Shown: positions 45,478 to 55,744 of the stretch, one piece after another
How the letters are laid out: the number at the start of each line of letters is the position of its first letter
Position numbering within the stretch: the stretch's first letter is position 1
Source: Lactobacillus acidophilus
Lineage (GTDB): Bacteria; Bacillota; Bacilli; Lactobacillales; Lactobacillaceae
Length of the DNA: 64,000 nucleotides
Assembly: GCF_034298135.1 (NCBI RefSeq)
Contig: NZ_CP139575.1
Location: 1,550,001 to 1,614,000, forward strand
Reading direction: 5' to 3'
Made by a program: the position numbers and the translations under genes
The notes under the pieces: generated by a model
Seen by the model: only the letters and a program-made list of their open reading frames with translations
Databases searched by the model: none
What the model was told of the DNA's origin: nothing

Positions 45478-48141
45478 CTAAAATTTTCCGTTTTTCAAAT
45501 AAATCTTTTTTACGATTGTCGTCAATAAAACATAAATTACTTCAATAATGAAAATAACTAACAAAAAATCAAATGGTAAATCTGTCATTCCCAAGCTGGC
45601 TGCAATGCTTGATGAAGGAAGAGCTGTCCCCCAAATAGCTATACCAAATGTAACTAAAAATACAATCGGTGTAGCATGTTGGCCAAAGAATGGGAATCGC
45701 TCATCACGTAAAGTATGAATTACCATTTCTCTAGTCCACAGTGATTCAATAAACATTCCTGAATAAAACAGTGAAATAAAGACCCAATGATGATAATTCG
45801 GTCCTACCAATCGTGGACAAATCACATAGAACATTAGAGCCATCATAATGAAATCAACAATTGCAGGAATAGGACCAAACGAAAACATAAATTTAGGCCA
45901 TTTTCTAATTGACCATTGCTGTGGCTTTTTCACATAACTTCTTGAAACACTGTCAAATGGAATAACTAGACAGCTGATACTATAAAGTAAATCTAAAATT
46001 AATAATTGTAATGGAAGAAGTGGCAAAAATGGCAAAATAATTGATGCTACAACCATTGTGATAACACTGCCAAAATTGGTTACCAAAAAAGTCTTGATAT
46101 ACTTCATCGTATTTGAAAAGACCTTACGTCCAGTAATAATCATTTCTTCCAATAGTTGCAAATCTTTTTGTTCAAGGATTATATCTGCCGATTCCTTGGT
46201 AATATCAACTGCATTATTTGAAGTAACAGTGACATCAGCCACTTTCATTGCCAAAGTATCTTTATTGCCATCACCCATGTAACCAACAATATGACCATTT
46301 TTTTGCAAAGCATTGATAATTTTCGTTCTTAATTCTGGGGTTAGATGAACAAAAATATCACACTTTTCAACAATCTTAGCCATTTCTTCTGATGTGGCCG
46401 CCTCAATTTGTTCACCATCATAGACGGTATCCACATTTAGTCCTACTTGAAGAGCAATTGCTCGAGTAACGGCTTCATTATCACCTGTAAAAATTTTGAC
46501 ATTAACGTTATCATCTTTCAGGCTTTGTAAGGCTTCTTTAGTACTTTCTTTAGGTGGATCAAGATATGCCAAATAACCAATAATAGTTAAATCATTTTCA
46601 TCTTTCGCAGAAAACTCACCCACAGGCGCTGGATTAACTTTATAGCCAATAAGCAAGACCCTTAAACCATCATCATTTAATTCATTAATTTGATTTAAAA
46701 TCTTTTCACGCCAAGCCGAGGTTAATTTTTCAATTCGACCATCTACCTCAACCTTACTTGAAATATTAAGCATCCCTTCTGCAGCGCCTTTAGTCACCAA
46801 AATATGTTGACCATGATGATCGTCATTATCAACGACTACAACACTCATTCTTTTTCTAATGTAATCAAAAGGAATTTCATCAATCTTGTTATAGTCACGT
46901 TGAATTTCATTAACGTTTAATTCATCTCCAGCTGCATCAATAACAGCTTTATCAATCAAATCTTCCATACCCGTTTGATAATATGCATTCAAATATGAAA
47001 ATTTCAGAATACGCGGCTTTTCTTGCATATTCAAGTCATAGTGACGCTCTAAAACCACTTTATTCTGCGTTAAAGTTCCAGTTTTGTCGATACAAAAAAC
47101 ATCTGTCGAGCCAATATTCTGAATTGCATTCATCTGTTTGACAACGGCACCTTGTTTAGCCATCTCTATTGCACCTTTAGTTAAGTTACTATTCACAATG
47201 ATTGGCAAAACTTCTGGTGTTAAGCCGACTGCTGCTGCTAAAGCAAAAATCAAACTTTCGCCCCAGTTTCCTTTAGTCACTCCGTTAATCAAAAATAAAA
47301 CGGGTACTAAAATTGCGGCTGCCACAATTAAGATCTTAGCTAATTGTTTAATTTCACGATCAAATAATGTTACTTTAACTTTCTTACGGAAAATATGTTG
47401 TACCTTTTTACCGAAGACTGTGTTATTTCCTACGGCAAAGACAATTGCACTACCTGAACCTGATACTACCGTCATTCCCTCATAAAGAATATTAGGATAA
47501 TTCAAATAATCCGCCAACATACTCGGCTTAAGCGAAACATTAGCCACCTTTTCTACTGGTTCAGAATCACCATCTAAATAACTTGATGAACAAAACAAGT
47601 CCTTACTTGTAAGAAGCTTCATATCTGCAGGAATCATGTCACCAGCAGATAAATTAATCACGTCTCCCACAACCACTTCATCTGTTGGTAATTCTACATT
47701 TTTACCATCACGTCGAATATTGGTTGTAACAGAAACCATCTCCAGTATCTTTTCCGTTACTTTAGCAATTCTAATTTTCTGTGCAAAATTGACACCTACA
47801 GAAATGATCAACATAATGACCATTACCAAAATAGTATCGATATCATTATTGCCTTGCGGCACCAAAATATAGCTAGTAAAAATCGTTAATAAGGTTAAAA
47901 CAAGTAACACCACAGTAAATGGCGTCGCAATAGATTCCCACAATAAACGCCACTTTGAAGCATTAGTATTTGTTCTAATCTCATTTTTGCCGTATTCTCT
48001 TCTGTTTTCTTCAGCTTTCTTTGTTGAAAGCCCTTCGGCACTCGCTTGTAATCTAGCCAGCGTCTCACTTCGCGATTCACGAGCAATACGCTGAATTCTT
48101 TGAATGTCAACATTTGATCGTTTTTTAGCTGGTTTTAACAT
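45478..48141 (-). CDS. mgtA: Mg2+-importing P-type ATPase
   Basis: 887 residues, P3B type. Phosphorylated Asp in FCIDKTGTLTQNKVVLE near residue 350, TGDNEAVTRA and GYMGDGNKDTLAMKVADV hinge motifs, and about ten membrane helices with a long C-terminal part. It drives Mg2+ into the cell. An M-box riboswitch upstream shows expression is induced by low Mg2+. Confidence 0.95.
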   Translation of the reverse strand: MLKPAKKRSNVDIQRIQRIARESRSETLARLQASAEGLSTKKAEENRREYGKNEIRTNTNASKWRLLWESIATPFTVVLLVLTLLTIFTSYILVPQGNNDIDTILVMVIMLIISVGVNFAQKIRIAKVTEKILEMVSVTTNIRRDGKNVELPTDEVVVGDVINLSAGDMIPADMKLLTSKDLFCSSSYLDGDSEPVEKVANVSLKPSMLADYLNYPNILYEGMTVVSGSGSAIVFAVGNNTVFGKKVQHIFRKKVKVTLFDREIKQLAKILIVAAAILVPVLFLINGVTKGNWGESLIFALAAAVGLTPEVLPIIVNSNLTKGAIEMAKQGAVVKQMNAIQNIGSTDVFCIDKTGTLTQNKVVLERHYDLNMQEKPRILKFSYLNAYYQTGMEDLIDKAVIDAAGDELNVNEIQRDYNKIDEIPFDYIRKRMSVVVVDNDDHHGQHILVTKGAAEGMLNISSKVEVDGRIEKLTSAWREKILNQINELNDDGLRVLLIGYKVNPAPVGEFSAKDENDLTIIGYLAYLDPPKESTKEALQSLKDDNVNVKIFTGDNEAVTRAIALQVGLNVDTVYDGEQIEAATSEEMAKIVEKCDIFVHLTPELRTKIINALQKNGHIVGYMGDGNKDTLAMKVADVTVTSNNAVDITKESADIILEQKDLQLLEEMIITGRKVFSNTMKYIKTFLVTNFGSVITMVVASIILPFLPLLPLQLLILDLLYSISCLVIPFDSVSRSYVKKPQQWSIRKWPKFMFSFGPIPAIVDFIMMALMFYVICPRLVGPNYHHWVFISLFYSGMFIESLWTREMVIHTLRDERFPFFGQHATPIVFLVTFGIAIWGTALPSSSIAASLGMTDLPFDFLLVIFIIEVIYVLLTTIVKKIYLKNGKF

Positions 48142-48172
48142 TCCTAACTCCCTTCATCATTGACAAGCAAAC

Positions 48173-48201
48173 AAAAAAGCCCCCTGCAAATTCTGCAGGT
48201 G
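48173..48201 (-). terminator. M-box terminator
   Basis: CACCTGCAG-AATTT-CTGCAGGGGG-type hairpin: minus strand ACCTGCAGAATTTGCAGGGG followed by GCTTTTTT, the off-state terminator. Confidence 0.85.
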
Positions 48202-48385
48202 ACTTTCGCGCCAAATAAAGCTTCCGTTATACTCGTCGTTCAGTTTTAACACTACGTGACGTAAGCACATGCTAGCTATCTGGATCTCGCCTTAAGTCGA
48301 CGACACCTATTTAACCCGTTGGCATCTCTGGATGTTTCTGGGCGATAGCGTGTGTTCATGTAGGAGTCTCACCTAACAGTTTTTA
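48202..48385 (-). promoter_or_regulatory. M-box (ykoK) magnesium riboswitch
   Basis: On the minus strand the leader reads GTTAGGTGAGACTCCTACAT, then CACGCTATCGCCCAGAAACA, GAGATGCCAACGGGTTAA, GGTGTCGTCGACTTAAGG, matching the M-box consensus blocks in order. Its 3' end merges with the terminator before mgtA. Mg2+ binding should favour termination. Confidence 0.93.
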
Positions 48386-48396
48386 TATCTACAAAA

Positions 48397-48425
48397 AGTG
48401 TAAGGACTTATCCAAAATAAGTCAA
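48397..48425 (-). promoter_or_regulatory. mgtA leader promoter
   Basis: TTGACT (48420-48425), 17-bp spacer, TACACT (48397-48402), about 12 nt before the M-box. Confidence 0.65.
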
Positions 48426-48430
48426 GTTGA

Positions 48431-49048
48431 CTAATTGTGTGGTTCGGAATTTCGATGACCAAATTTTTTTAATACATAAACAATTCCCATGATCAAAAAT
48501 GCAAGTGCTAAAGCAATAGGTAGCGCTACACTATGTGGATGAGATATCTTATTTTGTTCACTACTAGTTAAATCATATTTATCTAAAGCATATTGATACT
48601 GCTGATCAACTTTAGTCGCACAGGCTCTAAAAACAAAACGTAGTCCCTGGTTGAATTTAGCATTATTTTGACTACGTAATTGATCAACTTCAGCCCGTAA
48701 AATATTAGCTCTAGCATCAGCAGTAAAAGCACCATGTAAATCTTTAGTTGAAAAGATTTGAACATTTCTTTTGCTTCCCTTTTGCCCTACCACAATAAAA
48801 ACGGTGCGCTTAGAATGATCTAATGTCTTAGGAGTTAACTTATTTAATTTTTTAACCGTAATTACCACAATTTGTGGCTGTTCTTTAGTTTGAAGATAGC
48901 GATTATTTTTTTCATTAATTAGAGTCTTCGTCTCTTTATTTAAAATATGTGCATTATCTTCAATATTTGATTGTACAAATCCTGTAGTCGTTAAAAATAC
49001 AGCTAGTAAACCAATTAACCAAATAAAATTAATTCTCGTCTTCTTCAA
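48431..49048 (-). CDS. TPM-domain membrane-anchored protein
   Basis: About 205 residues if it starts at the TTG at 49048, giving [19 protein letters not shown], a signal peptide; the frame extends to 49117 inside comEB without a better site. Residues 35-150 match the TPM (Psb32/YgcG) domain: [53 protein letters not shown]. One C-terminal helix near 178-195. Faces outward; function unknown. It overlaps comEB by 20 nt. Confidence 0.7.
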   Translation of the reverse strand: MKKTRINFIWLIGLLAVFLTTTGFVQSNIEDNAHILNKETKTLINEKNNRYLQTKEQPQIVVITVKKLNKLTPKTLDHSKRTVFIVVGQKGSKRNVQIFSTKDLHGAFTADARANILRAEVDQLRSQNNAKFNQGLRFVFRACATKVDQQYQYALDKYDLTSSEQNKISHPHSVALPIALALAFLIMGIVYVLKKFGHRNSEPHN

Positions 49049-49508
49049 GTTTATGGGCCAAGCCTTCCACGTATTTTCGATCGATCTTAATTTGTTCATA
49101 TGGTACCCCGCAATCATGAAGCAGTTTCATTGCTAATGGATTATCGCGATAGTCAAAATAATAGTTTATCTTTTTAATACCTGCTTGAAGTAAAGATTTA
49201 CAGCAATTATAGCAAGGAAAATGCGTTACATAAATTTCAGTACCATCTGTTGAAACACCAAATTTTGCACATTGAATAATTGCATTCATCTCTGAATGAA
49301 TAGTTCTAACGCAGTGCCCATCAACCATCTGATGGCCTACTTCATCACAGTGAGGTTGACCTGAAACAGAGCCATTATAACCTGTCCCAATGATGCGATT
49401 ATCCTTAACTAAAACGCTACCTACTAACGCCCGATTACAAGTTGACCGTTGGGCAATAACCAGTGCCTGCATCATAAAATATTGTTTCCAAGGGATTCGA
49501 TCGTGCAT
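49029..49508 (-). CDS. comEB: ComE operon protein 2 / dCMP deaminase-like
   Basis: 159 residues. Zinc site HSEMNAI near residue 72 and PCYNCCKSL near 100 (His/Cys-x2-Cys with catalytic Glu) define a deoxycytidylate deaminase. N-terminus [24 protein letters not shown] is typical. It makes dUMP for thymidylate synthesis. No competence genes adjoin. Confidence 0.93.
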   Translation of the reverse strand: MHDRIPWKQYFMMQALVIAQRSTCNRALVGSVLVKDNRIIGTGYNGSVSGQPHCDEVGHQMVDGHCVRTIHSEMNAIIQCAKFGVSTDGTEIYVTHFPCYNCCKSLLQAGIKKINYYFDYRDNPLAMKLLHDCGVPYEQIKIDRKYVEGLAHKLEEDEN

Positions 49509-49531
49509 GATTTACCTCTTATTTTTCAAAA

Positions 49532-50554
49532 TTATCTATTTTTAAAATAGTTTAAACCAATGGCATCACGAACTTCTTCCAAAGTCTCGTTAGCAACTTT
49601 GTTAGCTTTCTTTGACCCTTCCAAAAGCATTTCATAAACTGCATCTTCATCTTGTGCAAATTTTTCACGGCGTTCACGAATTGGTGCAAGTTCATTTTCA
49701 AGCACTTTGTTTAAGTAACGCTTAATCTTGACGTCACCCAAGCCACCCTTTTGGTATTCTGCTTTAAGTTCTGCTACCTTATCCTTATCTGGATCAAATA
49801 CATCAAGATAAGTAAATACAGTGTTACCTTCAACTTTACCTGGATCTTCAACATGAATGTGGTTTGGATCAGTGTACATTGACATAACTTTCTTTTGAAC
49901 AGTCTTAGCATCATCTGCAAGATAAATAGCATTGCCAAGAGACTTAGACATTTTAGCATTACCATCAAGACCTGGAAGACGACCTTGGCCCTTAGGTGGG
50001 AAGTACCCCTTTGGTTCAACTAAAATATCAGTATTGTAAACACGGTTAAAAGTTCTTACAATTTCACGTGTTTGTTCAAGCATTGGTTCTTGATCATCAC
50101 CAACAGGGATCAAAGTCGCCTTAAATGCAGTAATATCTGCAGCTTGAGAAACCGGATAATTTAAAAATCCGACAGGAATAGAATCCTTAAAGTCTTTTTG
50201 CTTAATTTCAGTTTTTACAGTAGGGTTTCTTTCAAGACGCGCTACTGATACAAGATCCATGTAATATGAAGTCAATTCAAATAGTGCTGGGATTTGAGAT
50301 TGAACGTAGATAGTTGACTTAGTAGGATCAATACCTACAGCTAAATAGTCTAATGCCACCTGAATCAAGCTATTACGAATTTTTTCAGGATTACGAGCAT
50401 TATCAGTTAAAGCTTGAGTATCTGCAATCATAATATATGGATCATATTTACCAGAATTTTGTAATTTTACTCTGTTTTTTAATGAACCAATATAGTGACC
50501 GATATGAAGCTTACCAGTTGGACGGTCACCGGTTAATAAAATCTCTTTTGCCAT
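49532..50554 (-). CDS. trpS: Tryptophanyl-tRNA synthetase
   Basis: 340 residues, class Ic synthetase. [17 protein letters not shown] holds HIGH near the N-terminus, and [10 protein letters not shown] near residue 195. [14 protein letters not shown] is also typical. No T-box leader is evident upstream in the 100 nt to the divergent SRAP gene. Confidence 0.97.
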   Translation of the reverse strand: MAKEILLTGDRPTGKLHIGHYIGSLKNRVKLQNSGKYDPYIMIADTQALTDNARNPEKIRNSLIQVALDYLAVGIDPTKSTIYVQSQIPALFELTSYYMDLVSVARLERNPTVKTEIKQKDFKDSIPVGFLNYPVSQAADITAFKATLIPVGDDQEPMLEQTREIVRTFNRVYNTDILVEPKGYFPPKGQGRLPGLDGNAKMSKSLGNAIYLADDAKTVQKKVMSMYTDPNHIHVEDPGKVEGNTVFTYLDVFDPDKDKVAELKAEYQKGGLGDVKIKRYLNKVLENELAPIRERREKFAQDEDAVYEMLLEGSKKANKVANETLEEVRDAIGLNYFKNR

Positions 50555-50659
50555 AATCTTGCTCTTTTCTAAATTTATTTTTTGTATTTATTGCTTAATT
50601 ACCTAATTTTAACAAAAATTAAGCTATGATTAAACTATCACTAGTGAAAGGATATAAGC

Positions 50660-51259
50660 ATGTGTAATCAATTTCGTCTACCCAAATTGGCCCAAATAAA
50701 AAAATACTTAAATGCAGATTTAAACTTACCTTTAGTCGAACCTCAAATAGATATTTTCGAAGAAAAAGACATTTTTCCTAATCAAATTGCGCCAGTTTTG
50801 CTTTATCAAGACCAAAAACTACAACTCATCAATAAAAATTGGGGCTACCCCAGTCCAGTAGATAGTAAACCTTTATTCAATGCTAGAATTGAGCGCTTTT
50901 ATGAAACGAAGCCTTCAATGTGGGACGAATCATTTGCTAAACAACGTTGTTTAATTTTAACTAATGAATTTTTCGAATATTCCAAAAATACTTATCACGC
51001 ATCAAACGGCAAAAGTTATTATGAACGTTATAGTTTCAAAAGTAAGCAGCCAATTACAATGATTGCTGGAATTTATGATCAAAATAATTTTGCAATGGTC
51101 ACGACCAAACCCAATTCAACAATGCAGCCGATTCATAATCGAATGCCTTTAGTAATTGAACCTCAAGAACTTCGGCGTTGGCTTTTTCAAAATTTTACCA
51201 GTTTAATAAATCGGGAAAATATTACTCTTCAAGTAGAAAAAATACCCAGAAAAAAATAA
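50660..51259 (+). CDS. SRAP (YedK/HMCES) family protein
   Basis: 199 residues. The catalytic Cys is residue 2 (MCNQFRLPK), which forms a thiazolidine link to abasic sites in single-stranded DNA. NARIERFYETK, the FFEYSK segment and HNRMPLVIE with its essential His follow the family. It shields abasic DNA. GTGAAAGGA precedes the ATG. Slightly short of the usual 220 residues but all motifs are present. Confidence 0.9.
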   Translation: MCNQFRLPKLAQIKKYLNADLNLPLVEPQIDIFEEKDIFPNQIAPVLLYQDQKLQLINKNWGYPSPVDSKPLFNARIERFYETKPSMWDESFAKQRCLILTNEFFEYSKNTYHASNGKSYYERYSFKSKQPITMIAGIYDQNNFAMVTTKPNSTMQPIHNRMPLVIEPQELRRWLFQNFTSLINRENITLQVEKIPRKK

Positions 51260-51289
51260 TTGCTTTATTCAGAAAAAGAATGATAAAAT
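51260..51289 (+). promoter_or_regulatory. tRNA-Gly promoter
   Basis: TTGCTT (51260-51265), 18-bp spacer, TAAAAT (51284-51289), 11 nt before the tRNA. Confidence 0.6.
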
Positions 51290-51300
51290 AAAAGCAGATT

Positions 51301-51371
51301 GCGGGTATAGTTAAATGGTAGAACGACAGCTTCCCAAGCTGTAGATGCGGGTTCGATTCACGCTATCCGCT
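51301..51371 (+). tRNA. tRNA-Gly(CCC)
   Basis: 71 nt. Acceptor GCGGGTA pairs with TATCCGC (one G-U). The anticodon stem ACAGC/GCTGT encloses TTCCCAA, giving anticodon CCC for GGG codons. The T arm is GCGGG-TTCGATT-CACGC with one mismatch. CCA is not encoded. Confidence 0.92.
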
Positions 51372-51377
51372 TAAAAG

Positions 51378-51421
51378 AATAAAGGATGAGACATTAGACT
51401 TTGTCTCATCCTTTATTTTTT
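51378..51421. terminator. tRNA / CPBP gene terminator
   Basis: AATAAAGGATGAGAC and GTCTCATCCTTTATT flank a 10-nt loop, then TTTTTT. Confidence 0.88.
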
Positions 51422-51425
51422 GCTC

Positions 51426-52088
51426 TTAAACCATAATCACAGTTAAAACGCCACTTACTATTGCCAGATACATTGGAAGAAAAAGCGTTTGAGAATATAA
51501 GTAACTCCAGGCAAACAACATTCCATAGGCTGCTTCAATTGCGAAAGTTTCGATTGAACTTTGATAATTCAATAAGCTAAAAATCAAGCCTGAAATAATA
51601 ATTCCCGTTACTGCCGCTCTTTTAGCATTATTACGAAACGCATAATTAAATAAAAAACCTGTTGCCAAAAATTCCTGCAAAATCGGTAATATAATTCCTT
51701 CTACTACAATCAAGAACCAAAACATATCATTAGACTGATTCTTTAAGTAGATCGCCTGAAAATCATAATAATTAATTTTGCCATACGCTTGTAAATACGA
51801 AATAGTAATTCTTGTTGCCGTAATTATCAAAGTTAATAAGACAACTACTGAAAAATTTCCGAGCCAAGGTAATTTAAAATCACGGGCAAAAAAGCGCTGC
51901 TCTCGATTAAAGCGATAAATATAAAATAGTAAAACCATTGCTGCAATTAGACCGAACAAAATCAAGTCCCAAATATGCAACGGCGACTTTCTAGTAACTA
52001 GCTTTATTACAGCAAAAACCAGCACATAACCTATTAAATATACCGCATAGCGAATAATATTGCCTTCTCTTGACTCTGGCGTATTCAA
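51426..52088 (-). CDS. CPBP-like membrane protein with degenerate catalytic motif
   Basis: 220 residues, about seven hydrophobic segments. The C-terminal half resembles CPBP intramembrane proteases (Abi family): ILQEFLATGFLFN stands where EExxxR should be, and FSLLNYQSS where FxxxH should be, so key Glu, Arg and His residues are missing. It is probably inactive as a protease. Single gene between the tRNA and greA. Confidence 0.65.
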   Translation of the reverse strand: MNTPESREGNIIRYAVYLIGYVLVFAVIKLVTRKSPLHIWDLILFGLIAAMVLLFYIYRFNREQRFFARDFKLPWLGNFSVVVLLTLIITATRITISYLQAYGKINYYDFQAIYLKNQSNDMFWFLIVVEGIILPILQEFLATGFLFNYAFRNNAKRAAVTGIIISGLIFSLLNYQSSIETFAIEAAYGMLFAWSYLYSQTLFLPMYLAIVSGVLTVIMV

Positions 52089-52165
52089 AGCGTCTCACTC
52101 CTAATCTGGATAGTGTCCTACAAATCCAATATTATACCAAAAAAGTACAGTTTATTGAATAATTG

Positions 52166-52627
52166 TTATTTTACTTCTACAATTGTTACTTTATATTCTC
52201 CAGCAGGTGCTTCAACAATTGAAGTTACCCCTGCTTCTTTTTTCATAATTGCTTGCCCAAGTGGTGAGTCAAAAGAGATTTTACCATCCTCTAAATTTGC
52301 TTCCATCCGGCCGACAATCTTATATTCTTCGGTTTCATCGTCATCGTCAAACTTTAATACAACAGTCTTACCTAGATCTACTTTACCGTCATCTTTAGTT
52401 TCAACGATTTCCGCATATTTTAATTGTTTATCTAAATAACGTAGCCGACTTTGTAAATGTCCTAAATCGCGCTTAGCTTCAGTATATTCAGTATTTTCTG
52501 ATAAGTCTCCCAATGCACGAGCGTCCTGTAAAATCTTAATTCTACGTGGACGATCTTTCTTTAAACGTGCAATTTCATCTTCAATTTGTTTATAGCCTTC
52601 TGGCGTCATTTTTTGAAAATATACCAT
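52166..52627 (-). CDS. greA: Transcription elongation factor GreA
   Basis: 153 residues. N-terminal coiled coil (TPEGYKQIEDEIARLKKDRP, about 8-75) with acidic tip (GDLSENTEY), and C-terminal globular domain ending SPLGQAIMKKEAG...YKVTIVEV. It promotes transcript cleavage in backtracked polymerase. A second greA paralogue is usual in lactobacilli. Confidence 0.95.
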   Translation of the reverse strand: MVYFQKMTPEGYKQIEDEIARLKKDRPRRIKILQDARALGDLSENTEYTEAKRDLGHLQSRLRYLDKQLKYAEIVETKDDGKVDLGKTVVLKFDDDDETEEYKIVGRMEANLEDGKISFDSPLGQAIMKKEAGVTSIVEAPAGEYKVTIVEVK

Positions 52628-52715
52628 AAATAAAATGCTTGCTCCTTTGTCTTTTAATTATACAAAAGTTATCCACAAGTGTTAATCATTGATTTAATCA
52701 TCTTTTTAAGCGAAA

Positions 52716-52742
52716 TTAGCACTAAATATTAAAGAGTGCTAA
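52716..52742 (+). promoter_or_regulatory. CIRCE element (HrcA operator)
   Basis: TTAGCACTA-AATATTAAA-GAGTGCTAA differs from TTAGCACTC-N9-GAGTGCTAA at one base. It lies 100 nt before hsp20. Confidence 0.9.
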
Positions 52743-52841
52743 ATAGTTTAATTTTTTTAATAAACGACTAAAATAATCAGTGTAAGAAAAAAATGAATCC
52801 TTACAAATTAGAAACTAAACAAAATGAAAGGAAGTTTTATT

Positions 52842-53267
52842 ATGGCAAACGATATGATGAATCGTCGCAATGATATGATGGATGCAATGAACGATTGGTT
52901 TGGTTTTCCAAGAAACTTCTTTGATGACAGCGAAATTGAAAATATCATGCAATCAGATGTTGCAGAAACTGATAAGGACTATGTAGTTAAGATTGATATG
53001 CCCGGCATGAATAAAGACGACATCAAACTTAATTACAAAGATGGCGTTTTAAGCGTGGCCGGTACTAGAAAAGCCTTTAAAGATACTAACGATAAGGAAA
53101 GAAATATCATCCACAAAGAAAGAAGCGAAGGTAGTATCTCAAGAAGCTATAGATTGCCAAATGTAGTTGCAAATGAGATTCATGCAAAGTATGATAATGG
53201 TGTATTAACCATCACCCTACCAAAGCAAACTGCTGGGGATGATGATAATTCTATCCAGATTGATTAA
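52842..53267 (+). CDS. hsp20: Small heat shock protein (Hsp20)
   Basis: 141 residues from the ATG at 52842, 8 nt after AAAGGAAG. The alpha-crystallin domain spans about 38-135 (DYVVKIDMPGMNKDDIKL, then YRLPNVV and the terminal GVLTITLPK). It holds unfolding proteins. The CIRCE site puts it under HrcA. Confidence 0.95.
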   Translation: MANDMMNRRNDMMDAMNDWFGFPRNFFDDSEIENIMQSDVAETDKDYVVKIDMPGMNKDDIKLNYKDGVLSVAGTRKAFKDTNDKERNIIHKERSEGSISRSYRLPNVVANEIHAKYDNGVLTITLPKQTAGDDDNSIQID

Positions 53268-53410
53268 ATTATTAGATTATTGCAAGAAGTCTGATTAATT
53301 TAAATGGATAATTCTCTAAAACGGGTTCAATGATTGAACCCGTTTTTGTTTTGGCTTAAAATAGTAGTTAATTTAAGAAAAGATTAAAAATGAGAAAAGG
53401 AGATTTTTTA

Positions 53411-54727
53411 ATGGCTCATGAACTCACTGTGCAAGAACTAGAAAAGTTCTCTGCTGATTTTAACAAGAATCCAAAGAATAAAATTATTGCTCGTGCGGCT
53501 CAACGTAGCGGTGTGCTCGAAGCATCTTACAACGATCGCGTAGAAGGTGAATTAACTCGCGTTTTTTCAACGGAATTAGATACTGACAACGTTACTAACC
53601 AACTTCACTCAGGTCGTTGCTGGGAGTTTTCAACCTTAAATGTTTTGCGTCATGCATTTGGCAAGAAGTACAAAGCAAAGAACTTTACCTTCTCACAAGC
53701 CTACAACTTCTTCTGGGATAAGATTGAACGTGCTAATATGTTCTACAATCGTATCTTAGATAGTGCTGACATGCCTCTTGATTCTCGTCAAGTGAAAGCT
53801 GATCTCGACTTTGCTGGTGCAGACGGTGGACAATTCCAAATGGCTGCCGCATTAGTAGAAAAATATGGCGTTGTTCCTTCATACGCAATGCCTGAAACTT
53901 TCAACACTAATAATACAACTAGCTTTGCGACAGCTCTTGGTGACAAGCTTAAAAAAGACGCATTAGTTCTTCGTGAATTAAAGCAATATGGTAAAGATGA
54001 CGAAATCGCTAAGACTCGTGAAAAATTCTTGAGTGAAGTTTACCAAATGACTGCTATCGCTGTCGGTGAACCACCTAAGACGTTTGATCTTGAATATCGT
54101 GATGATGATAAGAAATATCATTTAGACAAGAATCTTACACCACTTGAATTCTTACATAAGTATATGGGTGAGGTTGATTTTGATGACTATGTTGTTTTAA
54201 CTAATGCACCTGATCATGAATACAACAAGTTATACGGTCTTCCAGCAGAAGATAACATTGAAGGCTCACTTAGAATCAAGCTTTTAAATGTACCTATGGA
54301 ATACTTATCATCAGCTGCTATTGCTCAATTAAAAGATGGTGAAGCAGTATGGTTTGGTAACGATGTTCTTCGTCAAATGGACCGCAAGACTGGTTATCTT
54401 GATACTAACCTTTACAAACTTGACGATTTATTCGGCGTTGATCTTAAGATGTCTAAAGCTGACAGATTAAGGACTGGTGTTGGTGAAGTTTCACACGCAA
54501 TGACCTTGGTTGGTGTTGATGAAGATAATGGCGAAATCCGTCAATGGAAGGTCGAAAACTCATGGGGCGAAAAATCTGGTTCTAAAGGATTCTTTGTTAT
54601 GAGTAATGACTGGTTCAACGACTATGTATATGAAGTTGTTGTTCACAAGAAGTATTTAACCGATAAGCAAAAAGAACTTGCAGAAGGTCCTATTACCGAC
54701 TTGCCTGCATGGGATTCATTAGCTTAA
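53411..54727 (+). CDS. pepC: Aminopeptidase C
   Basis: 438 residues from the ATG at 53411 (AAAAGGAG 9 nt before). Papain-like bleomycin hydrolase family: Gln and catalytic Cys in NQLHSGRCWEFSTLN near residue 70, His in VSHAMTLVGV near 360, Asn in VENSWG near 381. Cytoplasmic hexamer that trims peptides imported by Opp, which is encoded next door. Strong codon bias suggests high expression. Confidence 0.96.
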   Translation: MAHELTVQELEKFSADFNKNPKNKIIARAAQRSGVLEASYNDRVEGELTRVFSTELDTDNVTNQLHSGRCWEFSTLNVLRHAFGKKYKAKNFTFSQAYNFFWDKIERANMFYNRILDSADMPLDSRQVKADLDFAGADGGQFQMAAALVEKYGVVPSYAMPETFNTNNTTSFATALGDKLKKDALVLRELKQYGKDDEIAKTREKFLSEVYQMTAIAVGEPPKTFDLEYRDDDKKYHLDKNLTPLEFLHKYMGEVDFDDYVVLTNAPDHEYNKLYGLPAEDNIEGSLRIKLLNVPMEYLSSAAIAQLKDGEAVWFGNDVLRQMDRKTGYLDTNLYKLDDLFGVDLKMSKADRLRTGVGEVSHAMTLVGVDEDNGEIRQWKVENSWGEKSGSKGFFVMSNDWFNDYVYEVVVHKKYLTDKQKELAEGPITDLPAWDSLA

Positions 54728-54730
54728 TAA

Positions 54731-54776
54731 GCAATAAAAAAAGCCTCAAATTGTAATGAGGCTTTTTTTATTGCTT
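54731..54776. terminator. Bidirectional terminator
   Basis: GCAATAAAAAAAGCCTCA-AATTGTAA-TGAGGCTTTTTTTATTGC, between pepC and oppF. Confidence 0.92.
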
Positions 54777-54779
54777 ATT

Positions 54780-55724
54780 TTAATCTTCGTAACTTGCCGC
54801 AACTTGTTGATAATGCTTAACTTCATCATCTGTACAACGTACAAAATGACCTGGACGAATTTCGTGCATACTGCGTTCTTTACCATCCATTTCTTCTTTT
54901 TGTGCGTCATAAGGGATACGTTTACGACTGCGTTCTACATCTGGATCTGGAATTGGCACAGCAGAAATCAAACTCTTAGTATAGTCATGAAGCGGACGAT
55001 CATAAACATCATCAGCTGGACCAACTTCAAGCAACTTACCATAGTGCATAACTCCAATACGATCTGAAATAAATTTAACCATTGATAAATCGTGTGCAAT
55101 AAATAAGTACGTTAAGCCGCGCTTTTTCTGCAATTCAATCATCAAATTAACAACCTGAGCTTGAATTGACACATCCAAAGCGGAAATCGGTTCATCAGCG
55201 ACAATAAATTTAGGTTCTACTGCTAATGCACGGGCTATCCCAATTCTTTGACGCTGACCACCTGAGAATTCGTGAGGAAAACGGCTGGCGTGACTTTCAT
55301 TCAATCCAACAGTTTCAAGAAGTTCTTCTACTCTTTTAATTCTCTCCTCTTTGCTCTTAACTAAATGGTGAATATCAAGACCTTCTGCAATAATATCTTC
55401 AACAGTCATTCTTGGGTTAAGAGAAGCATACGGATCTTGGAAAATCATTTGTGCATCCCTAGTAAAAGCTAACTTGTCAGCGCGTGACTTAACACCAGCC
55501 ACATTTTTACCTTCAAAAATGACCTCACCACTAGTTGGATTATACAATTGTAAAATTGAACGACCAGTAGTTGTCTTACCTGAACCAGATTCACCAACTA
55601 AACCAAAGGTTTCACCTTCATAAATATCAAAACTTACGTCATCAACAGCTTTGGTTACATTACGGCCATTTTTAAAGTATTGTTTTAGATGTTTTACTTC
55701 CAAAATTTTCTTTTTTTCTGGCAT
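54780..55724 (-). CDS. oppF: Oligopeptide ABC transporter ATPase OppF
   Basis: 314 residues. Walker [19 protein letters not shown] near residue 40, Q-loop, signature [16 protein letters not shown], Walker [13 protein letters not shown]. The C-terminal extension (oligo_HPY) is typical. Last gene of the oppBCDF unit. Confidence 0.96.
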   Translation of the reverse strand: MPEKKKILEVKHLKQYFKNGRNVTKAVDDVSFDIYEGETFGLVGESGSGKTTTGRSILQLYNPTSGEVIFEGKNVAGVKSRADKLAFTRDAQMIFQDPYASLNPRMTVEDIIAEGLDIHHLVKSKEERIKRVEELLETVGLNESHASRFPHEFSGGQRQRIGIARALAVEPKFIVADEPISALDVSIQAQVVNLMIELQKKRGLTYLFIAHDLSMVKFISDRIGVMHYGKLLEVGPADDVYDRPLHDYTKSLISAVPIPDPDVERSRKRIPYDAQKEEMDGKERSMHEIRPGHFVRCTDDEVKHYQQVAASYED

Positions 55725-55744
55725 AAAATTCTCCTTTGCTGTTA

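Noticed and set aside
54756..55067. Plus-strand frame opposite oppF
   Set aside because: Starts in the pepC terminator, has no ribosome site and mirrors the oppF coding sequence.
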